A DNA stretch of 64,000 nt from an uncultured Pseudomonadota bacterium (GTDB lineage Bacteria > Pseudomonadota > Alphaproteobacteria > Rs-D84). Both the position numbers and the translations under genes were made by a program. Below are positions 54,594-62,207 of this stretch, one piece after another; position 1 is the first letter of the stretch, and each line of letters begins with the position of its first letter. The stretch is from the NCBI GenBank assembly GCA_902801125.1, contig CADCGT010000002.1, positions 161,157-225,156 on the forward strand, written 5' to 3'. Below the pieces are notes generated by a model. That model had not been told where the DNA came from and made no database searches. It worked only from the letters and a program-made list of their open reading frames with translations.

Positions 54594-55232
54594 TTGTTTT
54601 TCATATTTGTCGGGCCAGAAAACCTTTCCAATGTTTTCAATGACAAACGGGTCTTTACATTCTCCCTTTTTTATCTTGCGGAAACATCCATGGCCGGTGC
54701 GTGCACCACATAACGGGTTCAGTCCGTATACACTGCATACGCCGTTTTCGATAATGGACTCTATGATTAAAGTTTGCTTAAAATTTTTGTTATACGGATA
54801 CCCCGTAAAAGAAAAACCATATCGGGCACAATGCCGTTGACCTGAATCTTGCTTGCTTAATTTTTTCAGATAATCATATATTTTATCATTCGGCAAATAT
54901 CCACAGGACAAAAAATCATATCCGGGCACGCCAAAACACACCTGGGTTTGTGTCTTCTTATCCCCAGATTTATATTTTTCTGCGCCATGTGGGTCAACCT
55001 TTTGCCACACTAATTTCACCGCATCGTCAACCGTGAAAATATTTATTGTGTCATCATCGGAAATTTTAATATTAAATTCCCGTTCAACCGCCCTCACCAA
55101 TTCTAACGCATCCAGGGAATCCGCCCCTAAATCGCGACTAATGTTCACAGACGGTTTTACATCGCGCAATTCAACATTTAATTGTTTTGCAATAATCGGC
55201 CGAATTCGTTTTAATATTTCATTGTATGTCAT
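54588..55232 (-). CDS. Acyl carrier protein domain fused to an unknown Cys-containing domain (copy 2)
   Basis: 214 aa from ATG 55232, with AAGGGA 7 nt upstream (ATG 55238 also possible). ACP domain 1-75 with KQLNVELRDVKPSVNISRDL and GADSLDALEL, Ser39 the expected phosphopantetheine site. The C-terminal domain (about 90-214) has FLSCGYLPNDKIYDYLKKLS, CARYGFSFTGYPYN, then CSVYGLNPLCGARTGHGC and the ending KDPFVIENIGKVFWPDKYEK plus QR. It follows the MBL hydrolase gene by 55 nt. The two ACP-linked genes share about the same layout but have diverged, so both are likely functional. Confidence 0.8.
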   Translation of the reverse strand: MTYNEILKRIRPIIAKQLNVELRDVKPSVNISRDLGADSLDALELVRAVEREFNIKISDDDTINIFTVDDAVKLVWQKVDPHGAEKYKSGDKKTQTQVCFGVPGYDFLSCGYLPNDKIYDYLKKLSKQDSGQRHCARYGFSFTGYPYNKNFKQTLIIESIIENGVCSVYGLNPLCGARTGHGCFRKIKKGECKDPFVIENIGKVFWPDKYEKQR

Positions 55233-55287
55233 GCACATGTCCCTTGGTTCCAGAAAAAAACATAGCACAATTTGCGGCAATGTCAAA

Positions 55288-55914
55288 TTATTGTAATCGG
55301 TTTTTAATATCACACATCATAGAATCCGGGCCGTGTCCGTGAACAATGTAGGTATCGTTGGGTAAATTCATTCGGCCCAAATTCGCAATAGATTCACGCA
55401 AAGTTTTATCATCACCACCCGGCAAATCGGTGCGCCCCACCCCGTCACGGAAAATTGTATCGCCGGTCAGTAAAATTTTATATTCCGGAAAGTAAAACAT
55501 TACACCGCCCAACGAATGACCGGGCGACGCGATAATTTCCATTTCTATATCATCCAAAATTTTGACCCGGCCCGCGGTCAAATCGTGCGGGCGTACAAAA
55601 TCATCCGGAATTCGTGGCAATTCCCAAAAATCCAGAATTTGATTACCCCACAAAATCAACGGCACATCCAATTGGTTCAAAAACCACGGAATATTATAAC
55701 GCGCGGCCAACGCGGGTGCGGCGGAAATATGGTCGGCATGCCCATGTGTCGCATAAATCGCAACCGGTTTCAACCCACGCCGCGCAAGTAATTTTTCCCA
55801 CGCGTCCGCGCGTCCCCATGCATCAAATATTACACAATTTGCACCATTCGACACCAATACCGAATTGGTAAATTCGGGCGCCATTTGTAAAATTTCGAAT
55901 TTATTTTTTTGCAA
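55288..55914 (-). CDS. MBL-fold metallo-hydrolase (glyoxalase II-like)
   Basis: 208 aa. Metal-binding THGHADH, H in SPGHSLGG, D in LTGDTIFRDGVGRTDLPGG and H in HGHGPDS, the YcbL/glyoxalase II set. Substrates may be thioesters such as hydroxyacyl-glutathione. The TTG at 55914 is favoured: it gives the family N-terminus KFEILQMAPEFTNSVLV and has AAGG upstream; ATG 55884 would cut that strand. It overlaps the ftsH stop by 14 nt. Confidence 0.85.
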   Translation of the reverse strand: MQKNKFEILQMAPEFTNSVLVSNGANCVIFDAWGRADAWEKLLARRGLKPVAIYATHGHADHISAAPALAARYNIPWFLNQLDVPLILWGNQILDFWELPRIPDDFVRPHDLTAGRVKILDDIEMEIIASPGHSLGGVMFYFPEYKILLTGDTIFRDGVGRTDLPGGDDKTLRESIANLGRMNLPNDTYIVHGHGPDSMMCDIKNRLQ

Positions 55915-57775
55915 CTTTTGCCTTTTTGACCGTCGTTTTTTTTGCCGGCTTTTTCCCGACGATTTCCATAATTTCGTCACCGGTCAATGTTTCGCGCTTT
56001 AACAATTCTTCGGCCAATTTTTTAACCACCGATTTGTTCTTGTTCAAAATGCGGGTTGCATCCGTGTACGCATCCGCCAACCAAGATTTAATTTCGGCAT
56101 CCACCATTTCGGCGGTTTTTTCCGACGCATTTTCCAACGGCACGCGCGAACCAAAGGTTTGTGCCTGGTTTATGGCAACAAGTCCAATTTTATTTGACAA
56201 CCCGGCGGTTGTAATCGAACGCCGCGCAAGGCGCGTTGCCATTTCAATATCAGATTCCGCCCCGGTCGTGATTTTATCCGCACCAAAGAATATTTCTTCG
56301 GCCGCGCGCCCCGCCAACGCAACGGCAAGGTTCGCACGAATTTCGGCCAAAGACATTGAAACCTTGTCATCAATGGGCAAATGTTGCACCATACCCAATG
56401 CGCGCCCGCGCGGAATAATTGTCGCCTTGTGTATGGGATCGGTCACATCGGCATATACGGTGCTAACATACGCATGTCCGGCCTCGTGATAGGCGGTAAG
56501 TTTTATATCTTCGGGCCGCATTTTACGGATTTTGCGTGGCCCCATTATCAATTTATCGCGCGCTTCTTCTATATCATCGGGCGCAACCATTTTATGGCCA
56601 CTGCGCACCGCGTGCAACGCGGCCTCGTTCAACAGGTTTTCCAAATCCGCCCCCGAACAACCCGTTGTTCCACGCGCCAAATTTTCAAGGTTCACATCTT
56701 CATGCATTTTAATTTTCTTTGCATGCAGTTCCAAAATGGCACACCGCCCCGCCATATCGGGCAAATCTATATGCACCTGGCGGTCAAAGCGACCGGGACG
56801 CAATAATGCCGGGTCCAACATATCGGGCCGATTTGTCGCCCCAATGACTATAATGCCGGTATCATTTGAAAAACCGTCCATTTCAATCAGTAATTGATTC
56901 AATGTCTGTTCACGGTCTTGGTCATTAAAGGAATTCTGGCTTCGCCGTTGACCGATTGCATCTATTTCATCAATGAACAGCAAACATGGCGCATTACGCT
57001 TTGCCATTTCAAAAATTTCTTTAATTTTTGCAACGCCCAGGCCGACAATAATACCGGAAAAATCACTGCCCGATGCGGCAAAGAACGGAACATTTGCTTC
57101 GCCTGCGATGGCACGCGCCAACAATGTTTTACCGGTTCCTGGTTCGCCGGAAAGTAGCACCCCGCGCGGCACCCGCGCACCCACAGCGGCAAATTTAGAT
57201 TTATCGCGCAGGAAATCTACAACCTCGCTTAATTCTTGTTTTTCCGAATCGATCCCGGCCACATCTTTGAATGTTGTCTTGGGTTTTCCGGTCACAATCT
57301 TGGTCGGGTTTTGTCCCAAAAGCGCCCGCCCAAGGCCGCCCGCCCCACCGCGCATTCCGCGGAAAATCCACCATATAAAGAACAGCCCCATAACAATCGG
57401 CACCCATGTCCCAAGGTAATCAACCCAACCCTTGGATGTATCAATTGAAATACTGGTTCCACCCTTGGTCAATTTTTCCAACAATTCCGGATTGTATGTA
57501 ATAATGGCGTGATATTTTGTTCCATCACGCAACACACCCGTCGCCACATTTTCGCGAATATTCATTGTCTGAATTTCATCGCCCCGGCGCAGAACATCCG
57601 AAAATGTCATTTCCAACGGTTCCGCGACAACATCGGGGCCACCACGCATCCCGCCACGCGAAATAAACGCGTTGCCGACAACGGCCACAAATAAAATTCC
57701 AAACAATATCAAAAACAGTGTGGAATTATTACGTTTTTTATTTTTGTTTAATTTGTTTAAAATATTTTTTTCCAT
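55901..57775 (-). CDS. ftsH: ATP-dependent zinc metalloprotease FtsH
   Basis: 624 aa. Two membrane helices (about 19-36 and 115-135) around a small periplasmic domain, AAA module with Walker A GEPGTGKTLLARA, Walker B LLFIDEID, SRH motif ATNRPDMLDPALLRPGRFDR, and protease motif HEAGHAYV. Degrades membrane proteins and regulators such as LpxC. C-terminus Lys-rich (KKTTVKKAKVAKK). Its start overlaps the tilS end by 38 nt. Confidence 0.97.
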   Translation of the reverse strand: MEKNILNKLNKNKKRNNSTLFLILFGILFVAVVGNAFISRGGMRGGPDVVAEPLEMTFSDVLRRGDEIQTMNIRENVATGVLRDGTKYHAIITYNPELLEKLTKGGTSISIDTSKGWVDYLGTWVPIVMGLFFIWWIFRGMRGGAGGLGRALLGQNPTKIVTGKPKTTFKDVAGIDSEKQELSEVVDFLRDKSKFAAVGARVPRGVLLSGEPGTGKTLLARAIAGEANVPFFAASGSDFSGIIVGLGVAKIKEIFEMAKRNAPCLLFIDEIDAIGQRRSQNSFNDQDREQTLNQLLIEMDGFSNDTGIIVIGATNRPDMLDPALLRPGRFDRQVHIDLPDMAGRCAILELHAKKIKMHEDVNLENLARGTTGCSGADLENLLNEAALHAVRSGHKMVAPDDIEEARDKLIMGPRKIRKMRPEDIKLTAYHEAGHAYVSTVYADVTDPIHKATIIPRGRALGMVQHLPIDDKVSMSLAEIRANLAVALAGRAAEEIFFGADKITTGAESDIEMATRLARRSITTAGLSNKIGLVAINQAQTFGSRVPLENASEKTAEMVDAEIKSWLADAYTDATRILNKNKSVVKKLAEELLKRETLTGDEIMEIVGKKPAKKTTVKKAKVAKK

Positions 57776-58733
57776 GTTTTTTCCTAAAACTTGTCTTTTG
57801 ACCTTCCTTTGCGACCATAATCAGCCCGCGCAATCGCCGAATCGTGCAATGCCCCAGTGTAAATTTACAGTCATCTTGTAATTTATTTAGTGCGCCAATC
57901 AACGAATTCAAGCGTGGTTGATACCGGTCCCCCCCGACCATTTGAATAATGGCCCCAAAAAACTTTAGCCTAATATCGGGTTGTTGGTCAAATAGAAAAG
58001 ATTCACTAAACACCGCCCGACCGTCACGCATCACACGCGCGACCAATTGACCGGCGTCTTGTTCCAATGTTTCCCGCACCCGCCCAAGGTTTTGAATCGC
58101 CAACAAAATGCGTTCATCACTTATCCCAAGGGCTTCACCAACAATATGGCGGTTTTGCCGAATTCGCACGCGGGTATAATGCGGGTCATCATTCATTTCA
58201 TCGGAAAAATATTTAATTCCACGCGCATCACAGTATTCTTGCAATTCACGCCGAAACACCCCAAGCAACGGCCGAATAATTTTAATTCCATTCATTTCGC
58301 CAACCCCGCGCATCGCGGCAAGGCCGTAAACCCCACTGCCCCGGCCAAGGTTCATCCAGAAAGTTTCAATTTGATCATCGGCCTGGTGCGCGGTGGCAAT
58401 ATATTTAATTTTATTTTTATGGCAAAAATCGGTCATAAATTTATATCGCGCAATTCGCGCCGCGTCTTCAAGTCCATTTATTGGTTTTTCGCCATTCCAT
58501 TCAAACACATGACATTCAACGCCCAATTTTTGACACAAGTTTTGAACATATTCCGCTTCGACCGCGGCGGCGGCACGCAACCCATGATTCACATGCAGGC
58601 ACACAACATCCATGCCCGCATCCACCATCCAATGCAATAACGCAACCGAATCGACGCCGCCACTAACGCCGATGGCGATTTTTTTACCGCGATAGCCGTC
58701 TATAAAATCCAAAAAATTTTTGTTCATAACCAT
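57738..58733 (-). CDS. tilS: tRNA(Ile)-lysidine synthetase
   Basis: 331 aa. PP-loop GVSGGVDSVALLHWM, then HVNHGLRAAAAVEAEYV, ATAHQADDQIETFWMNLGRG and RPLLGVFRRELQEYC. It makes lysidine at position 34 of tRNA-Ile(CAU). Shorter than E. coli TilS (432 aa), with a reduced C-terminal domain, as in many Alphaproteobacteria. tilS-ftsH is a widely conserved order. Overlaps ftsH by 38 nt. Confidence 0.95.
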   Translation of the reverse strand: MVMNKNFLDFIDGYRGKKIAIGVSGGVDSVALLHWMVDAGMDVVCLHVNHGLRAAAAVEAEYVQNLCQKLGVECHVFEWNGEKPINGLEDAARIARYKFMTDFCHKNKIKYIATAHQADDQIETFWMNLGRGSGVYGLAAMRGVGEMNGIKIIRPLLGVFRRELQEYCDARGIKYFSDEMNDDPHYTRVRIRQNRHIVGEALGISDERILLAIQNLGRVRETLEQDAGQLVARVMRDGRAVFSESFLFDQQPDIRLKFFGAIIQMVGGDRYQPRLNSLIGALNKLQDDCKFTLGHCTIRRLRGLIMVAKEGQKTSFRKKHGKKYFKQIKQK

Positions 58734-58773
58734 GACATTCTATGCTATAATTCCGGAAAATAAAGGAAAAAAT

Positions 58774-59331
58774 ATGGGAAACAAATTAAATTCTTTGGCG
58801 GTATATTGTGGACACAGTTTTGGGACAAACCCGCAATTTGAACGCGACGCGGCACGCGTTGGCGAATTATTGGCGCGTAATAAAATTCGCATGATTTTTG
58901 GTGGTGGCAATGTCGGCCTTATGGGTGCGGCGGCATCGGCGGCATTGAATAATGGGGGTGTTGTATTGGGCGTCACCACACACAACGTTGTCGCCAAACA
59001 AGAACCCGCCCACGAAGGAATTGAATTGGAAATCGTTGACGGCGTCAACGAACGGAAACAACGTATGTATGAACTGTCCGATGGATTTATCATATTGCCG
59101 GGTGGAATCGGAACACTTAATGAATTCACCGATATTTTAACGATGCAGCAAATTGGCGAAACGCATAAACCATTGTTCTTTATGAACACCGCAAAGTTTT
59201 GGGAATCTTTTTCCAAAATGTTTATGGACATGCATTCAAACGGCTTTATCCCCGATGTCGAAGAATATCATGTTCATGTCGCCGACACACCGGATGAATT
59301 ATTCAAACAAATTTTGAATTACGAAAAATAA
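58774..59331 (+). CDS. LOG family cytokinin-type nucleosidase
   Basis: 185 aa from ATG 58774 (AAAGGA 6-7 nt upstream). Rossmann-like protein with GGGNVGLMGAAASAA and the LOG signature PGGIGTLNEF. LOG proteins hydrolyse nucleotide 5'-monophosphates to free base plus ribose phosphate. Divergent from tilS, convergent with the DUF167 gene (13-nt overlap). Confidence 0.92.
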   Translation: MGNKLNSLAVYCGHSFGTNPQFERDAARVGELLARNKIRMIFGGGNVGLMGAAASAALNNGGVVLGVTTHNVVAKQEPAHEGIELEIVDGVNERKQRMYELSDGFIILPGGIGTLNEFTDILTMQQIGETHKPLFFMNTAKFWESFSKMFMDMHSNGFIPDVEEYHVHVADTPDELFKQILNYEK

Positions 59332-59558
59332 ATAATCTCGACAACCTTATCGCGCGCGGCACCCCCGCGCACGATTTTTATTTGCGATTTTGCGACATCA
59401 AAATGCCGTGCCAATAATTTTATAACGGCATCATTTGCCGCGCCGTCAACGGGGGCGGCGGTAATATGAACACGCACCGTCCCATCATCATCGGTTGTGA
59501 TTTTGTTTTGTTTGGCACGCGGAATCACGCGCAGTTTTATTCGCCGCACATTATACAT
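59319..59558 (-). CDS. DUF167 family protein
   Basis: 79 aa. Conserved RVIPRAKQNKI, VHITAAPVDGAANDAVIKLL and IKIVRGGAARDKVVEI, the whole YggU/DUF167 fold. Function unknown; small alpha-beta protein. Overlaps the HIT gene by 22 nt. Confidence 0.93.
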   Translation of the reverse strand: MYNVRRIKLRVIPRAKQNKITTDDDGTVRVHITAAPVDGAANDAVIKLLARHFDVAKSQIKIVRGGAARDKVVEIIYFS

Positions 59559-59923
59559 TTGACCATCTTTTCACATTCTGGTGTTTTTTTGCCGGCGATA
59601 ATATGCATATGGAAATGAAAGACGCTTTGTTTGAACAAAGGCGCCTCCACCCCGGCATTTGCCATAACATTAAATTCACCATTCACGCCAAGGCTGTCCG
59701 CGGTTTTGACAAAGCAATCCCAAAAACCGGCCTGTTCGGCCGCACTTGCGCGGCGCGCGAAATCCAAAATATTTTCATATTCGCCCTTTGGCACAACCAA
59801 GGCATGTTTTTCACACATTGGGTTCACATCGTAAAAAGACATCGCATATTCATTTTCAACAATTTTTTTTGATGGAATTTCACCCCGAATAATTTTTGCA
59901 AACACATTATCTTTGTCGTACAT
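59537..59923 (-). CDS. HIT family (HinT-like) nucleotide hydrolase
   Basis: 128 aa from ATG 59923 (AAGGGG 5-6 nt upstream). NVFAKIIRGEIPSKKIVENE, then HALVVPKGEY, and the histidine triad HFHMHIIAG. HinT-type enzymes hydrolyse purine nucleoside phosphoramidates. The last codons overlap the DUF167 start. Confidence 0.95.
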   Translation of the reverse strand: MYDKDNVFAKIIRGEIPSKKIVENEYAMSFYDVNPMCEKHALVVPKGEYENILDFARRASAAEQAGFWDCFVKTADSLGVNGEFNVMANAGVEAPLFKQSVFHFHMHIIAGKKTPECEKMVKCIMCGE

Positions 59924-59990
59924 AAAAACCCCTTTTTTACACACGGGGAATTTTATCAAAAAAGAATAAACATTCAATTAAAAAAGCAAC

Positions 59991-60018
59991 AAAAAAAATC
60001 CGCCATTTGGCGGATTTT
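59991..60018 (-). terminator. Intrinsic terminator
   Basis: Minus-strand AATCCGCCAAATGGCGGATT followed by TTTTTT, after the stop of the membrane protein gene at 60028. Confidence 0.85.
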
Positions 60019-60027
60019 TTGTTCATA

Positions 60028-60249
60028 TTATTTTTTCTTGGTTCCTTTGACGGACTTGGCCGGTTCTTTTTTAAATTCGTTATACAGTGCCATTATGCAT
60101 GCATAGCCCAACAATGCGGACAACGCCGTGATAATACCACTAATAAGGCCGTCTGAAAACATCGCAAACAATATGATTGCCAATACCAATACGACCGTAT
60201 ATCCCAAATTTTTAACCAACACAGACAAGATTTTTTCAAGTGTTTTCAT
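60028..60249 (-). CDS. Small inner-membrane protein, 73 aa
   Basis: One or two hydrophobic helices (GYTVVLVLAIILFAMF and LISGIITALSALLGYACIMA) and a basic Lys-rich tail (KKEPAKSVKGTKKK). AAAGGAAAG upstream serves as ribosome site. No family recognised. Confidence 0.65.
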   Translation of the reverse strand: MKTLEKILSVLVKNLGYTVVLVLAIILFAMFSDGLISGIITALSALLGYACIMALYNEFKKEPAKSVKGTKKK

Positions 60250-60314
60250 TTTCTTTCCTTTTTGTTGTATGTTTCATTATATCACATTTTTCATTTCTAT
60301 AACAGCAGAAAAAA

Positions 60315-60333
60315 CGCCGCAAATTTTGCGACG
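60315..60333 (-). terminator. Intrinsic terminator
   Basis: Minus-strand CGTCGCAAAATTTGCGGCG followed by TTTTTT, 8 nt after the stop of the 53-codon gene at 60341. Confidence 0.8.
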
Positions 60334-60340
60334 TATTTTC

Positions 60341-60502
60341 TTATCTTGATTTCTTGGATTGCAATGCCATTTTGATATATGTAATTACCGCATGTGGCAT
60401 ATTATCACAAATCGTTGTTCGCCACCACGAAAGATCGCCTATGTTATACTCACGACGAACAATCCACGAATCGCCAGATTTTTTCAACACCATATTTTTC
60501 AT
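60341..60502 (-). CDS. Small protein, 53 aa
   Basis: Open frame ATG 60502 to TAA 60341, with AAAGGG about 9 nt before the ATG and a terminator just after the stop. Begins MKNMVLKKSGDSWIVRREYN and continues with WWRTT, CDNMPH and a basic end (KMALQSKKSR). Codon use is like its neighbours. It lies 20 nt after the bactofilin-like gene and may be its partner. No homologue recognised. Confidence 0.55.
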   Translation of the reverse strand: MKNMVLKKSGDSWIVRREYNIGDLSWWRTTICDNMPHAVITYIKMALQSKKSR

Positions 60503-60522
60503 CTCTATCGACCCTTTGTTGT

Positions 60523-61338
60523 TTATAAAATAACCTGGCCGCCAAGGCGCGCGTTATATGGCAACGGCCCAAACGAAGAACGCGGCGACACATAGATATT
60601 TCCGGTGACCGTAAACGGCCCACAGAATTGCAACATATTCACATCGCGCAAGAATAAATTACCTTCGATAACAACACCGCACGGCAAAACATATTTGCGC
60701 ATGCGTTGCAGGTATAAATTCCCACGAATGTGTGCGCCCGGTTTTAACATAATCGCTTCGCCACGCGATTCGATAATCACATCGCCATAGATATTACCGT
60801 CGCCCTGGGGACGCAATGTGACATCGTTGCACGGTTTTGTCGGCACGGCGTTTATTGGTTTCTGCATATTGCCACGCGCGTCGCGACGAACCGGCAAAGG
60901 AATTTCTGTATTTGATGTTACGGTACCGTCTTTGTCCGAACGATTCGTTGTTTCAACCGGTACGCGATTTATATTATTCGCGGTCGCATTGTTAAAGAAC
61001 ACAGATTTACGATTGTTCAAAATGCCAATAACCAACAACGAACATAAAACAATTATCGCAACCAATAACGCCAAATTGATAAGGCCAATTAAATTGATGC
61101 CACAAAGCCATGCCCAAATACCACGCATCGCCCACACCAATAAATCCCAAAACCACGACAAAATCGCCGTTACACAATCAAAGAACCAACGAAACGCACG
61201 CCCAATCATACGAAAAGGCCACGAAACAATGGTCATCAATATATGTTCACGCGCGATAACATTCTTGTCAATCCACGCATAGTCTAATTCGCGTTGCATA
61301 CGACGCGCCGCAAATTTCATCTTTAATTTATCAAACAT
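60523..61338 (-). CDS. Membrane-anchored bactofilin-like protein
   Basis: 271 aa. Amphipathic Trp-rich N-terminus (SWPFRMIGRAFRWFFDC, FWDLLVWAMRGIWAWLCG), a transmembrane helix about 82-105 (LIGLINLALLVAIIVLCSLL), then a periplasm- or cytoplasm-facing linker and, from about residue 170, repeated short strands of a right-handed beta-helix kind (GDGNIYGDVIIES, HIRGNLYLQRM, VVIEGNLFLRDV, FTVTGNIYVSP). Bactofilins form filaments from such beta-helices; this one is membrane-tethered, contains Cys, and lacks the usual flanking tails. Could also be another beta-helix sheet protein. Confidence 0.65.
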   Translation of the reverse strand: MFDKLKMKFAARRMQRELDYAWIDKNVIAREHILMTIVSWPFRMIGRAFRWFFDCVTAILSWFWDLLVWAMRGIWAWLCGINLIGLINLALLVAIIVLCSLLVIGILNNRKSVFFNNATANNINRVPVETTNRSDKDGTVTSNTEIPLPVRRDARGNMQKPINAVPTKPCNDVTLRPQGDGNIYGDVIIESRGEAIMLKPGAHIRGNLYLQRMRKYVLPCGVVIEGNLFLRDVNMLQFCGPFTVTGNIYVSPRSSFGPLPYNARLGGQVIL

Positions 61339-61443
61339 ACTCTACCCTTTTGGTTGGTTTGTTGACATAAATATAGCCTAAAAAAATCATTTGTCAAATA
61401 TTTTCTTGTTTTTTTATATATAAAGATATTGTATCATAAAACT

Positions 61444-62166
61444 ATGCGATTTGGATTTAGCCTTTTATTATTGGCGGGATGCGCGGGCACATGGACCCCG
61501 CGCCCGGGTTTCGAATATCATATTGTTTCTACGAATGAATACGACATCGCCACATACCGGCACATAACCGACAACAAATCCCCCATTCATATTTATATCG
61601 AAGGCGACGGCCACGCATTTAACGCATACGGCGAACCAACATCCGACCCGACACCGCGCGGGCGCATGATGCGAAACCTGGCGATGCGTGACGACGCACC
61701 AAACGTGGTGTATATGGCCCGCCCGTGCCAATTTATAATGTCGCCCGCGTGCGAAACGACCGATTGGTCAGATGGGCGATTTTCGGCGCGCATTGTGGAC
61801 GCGATGGCGAACGCAATAAAAATCACAGCCAAGGAACAACCGGTTATCTTGGTTGGATATTCGGGCGGCGGATTATTGTCCGGGATTATTATAAATCGCC
61901 ACCCGGAAATTCGTGTCAAGGGCTGGATAACCATTGCCGGCGTGCCAAACCACACTGCATGGACAAAATATTTTGGCGACACCCCATTGACCAAATCATT
62001 AGATTTGAATAAATTACCAAATGTTCCGGCAACGCACTATATCGGCGCGCGCGATCGTGTTGTGCCGCCCGCACTTGCGCGTAAATTTTTTCCGGCATCA
62101 CAAATCGTGGAAATTTCAAATGCCGACCACGACGATTTTGAAAACATAAATATAAATTTTGATTAA
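61444..62166 (+). CDS. Lipoprotein alpha/beta hydrolase
   Basis: 240 aa from ATG 61444. Lipobox LLAGC (Cys12), then HIYIEGDGHAFN, nucleophile elbow GYSGGG, and VPATHYIGARDRVVPP / ADHDDFENI giving Asp and His. A likely serine hydrolase on the outer leaflet; substrate unknown. No ribosome site; TATCAT ends 6 nt before ATG, so this may also be leaderless, though the -35 is weak. Confidence 0.82.
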   Translation: MRFGFSLLLLAGCAGTWTPRPGFEYHIVSTNEYDIATYRHITDNKSPIHIYIEGDGHAFNAYGEPTSDPTPRGRMMRNLAMRDDAPNVVYMARPCQFIMSPACETTDWSDGRFSARIVDAMANAIKITAKEQPVILVGYSGGGLLSGIIINRHPEIRVKGWITIAGVPNHTAWTKYFGDTPLTKSLDLNKLPNVPATHYIGARDRVVPPALARKFFPASQIVEISNADHDDFENININFD

Positions 62167-62169
62167 AAG

Positions 62170-62193
62170 AAACACCCGCATTCGCGGGCGTTT
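62170..62193. terminator. Bidirectional terminator
   Basis: CACCCGC ATTC GCGGGCG hairpin followed by TTTAAAT on the plus strand; lies between convergent genes at 61444 and 62208. Confidence 0.75.
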
Positions 62194-62207
62194 AAATCAT
62201 TCTTGGT

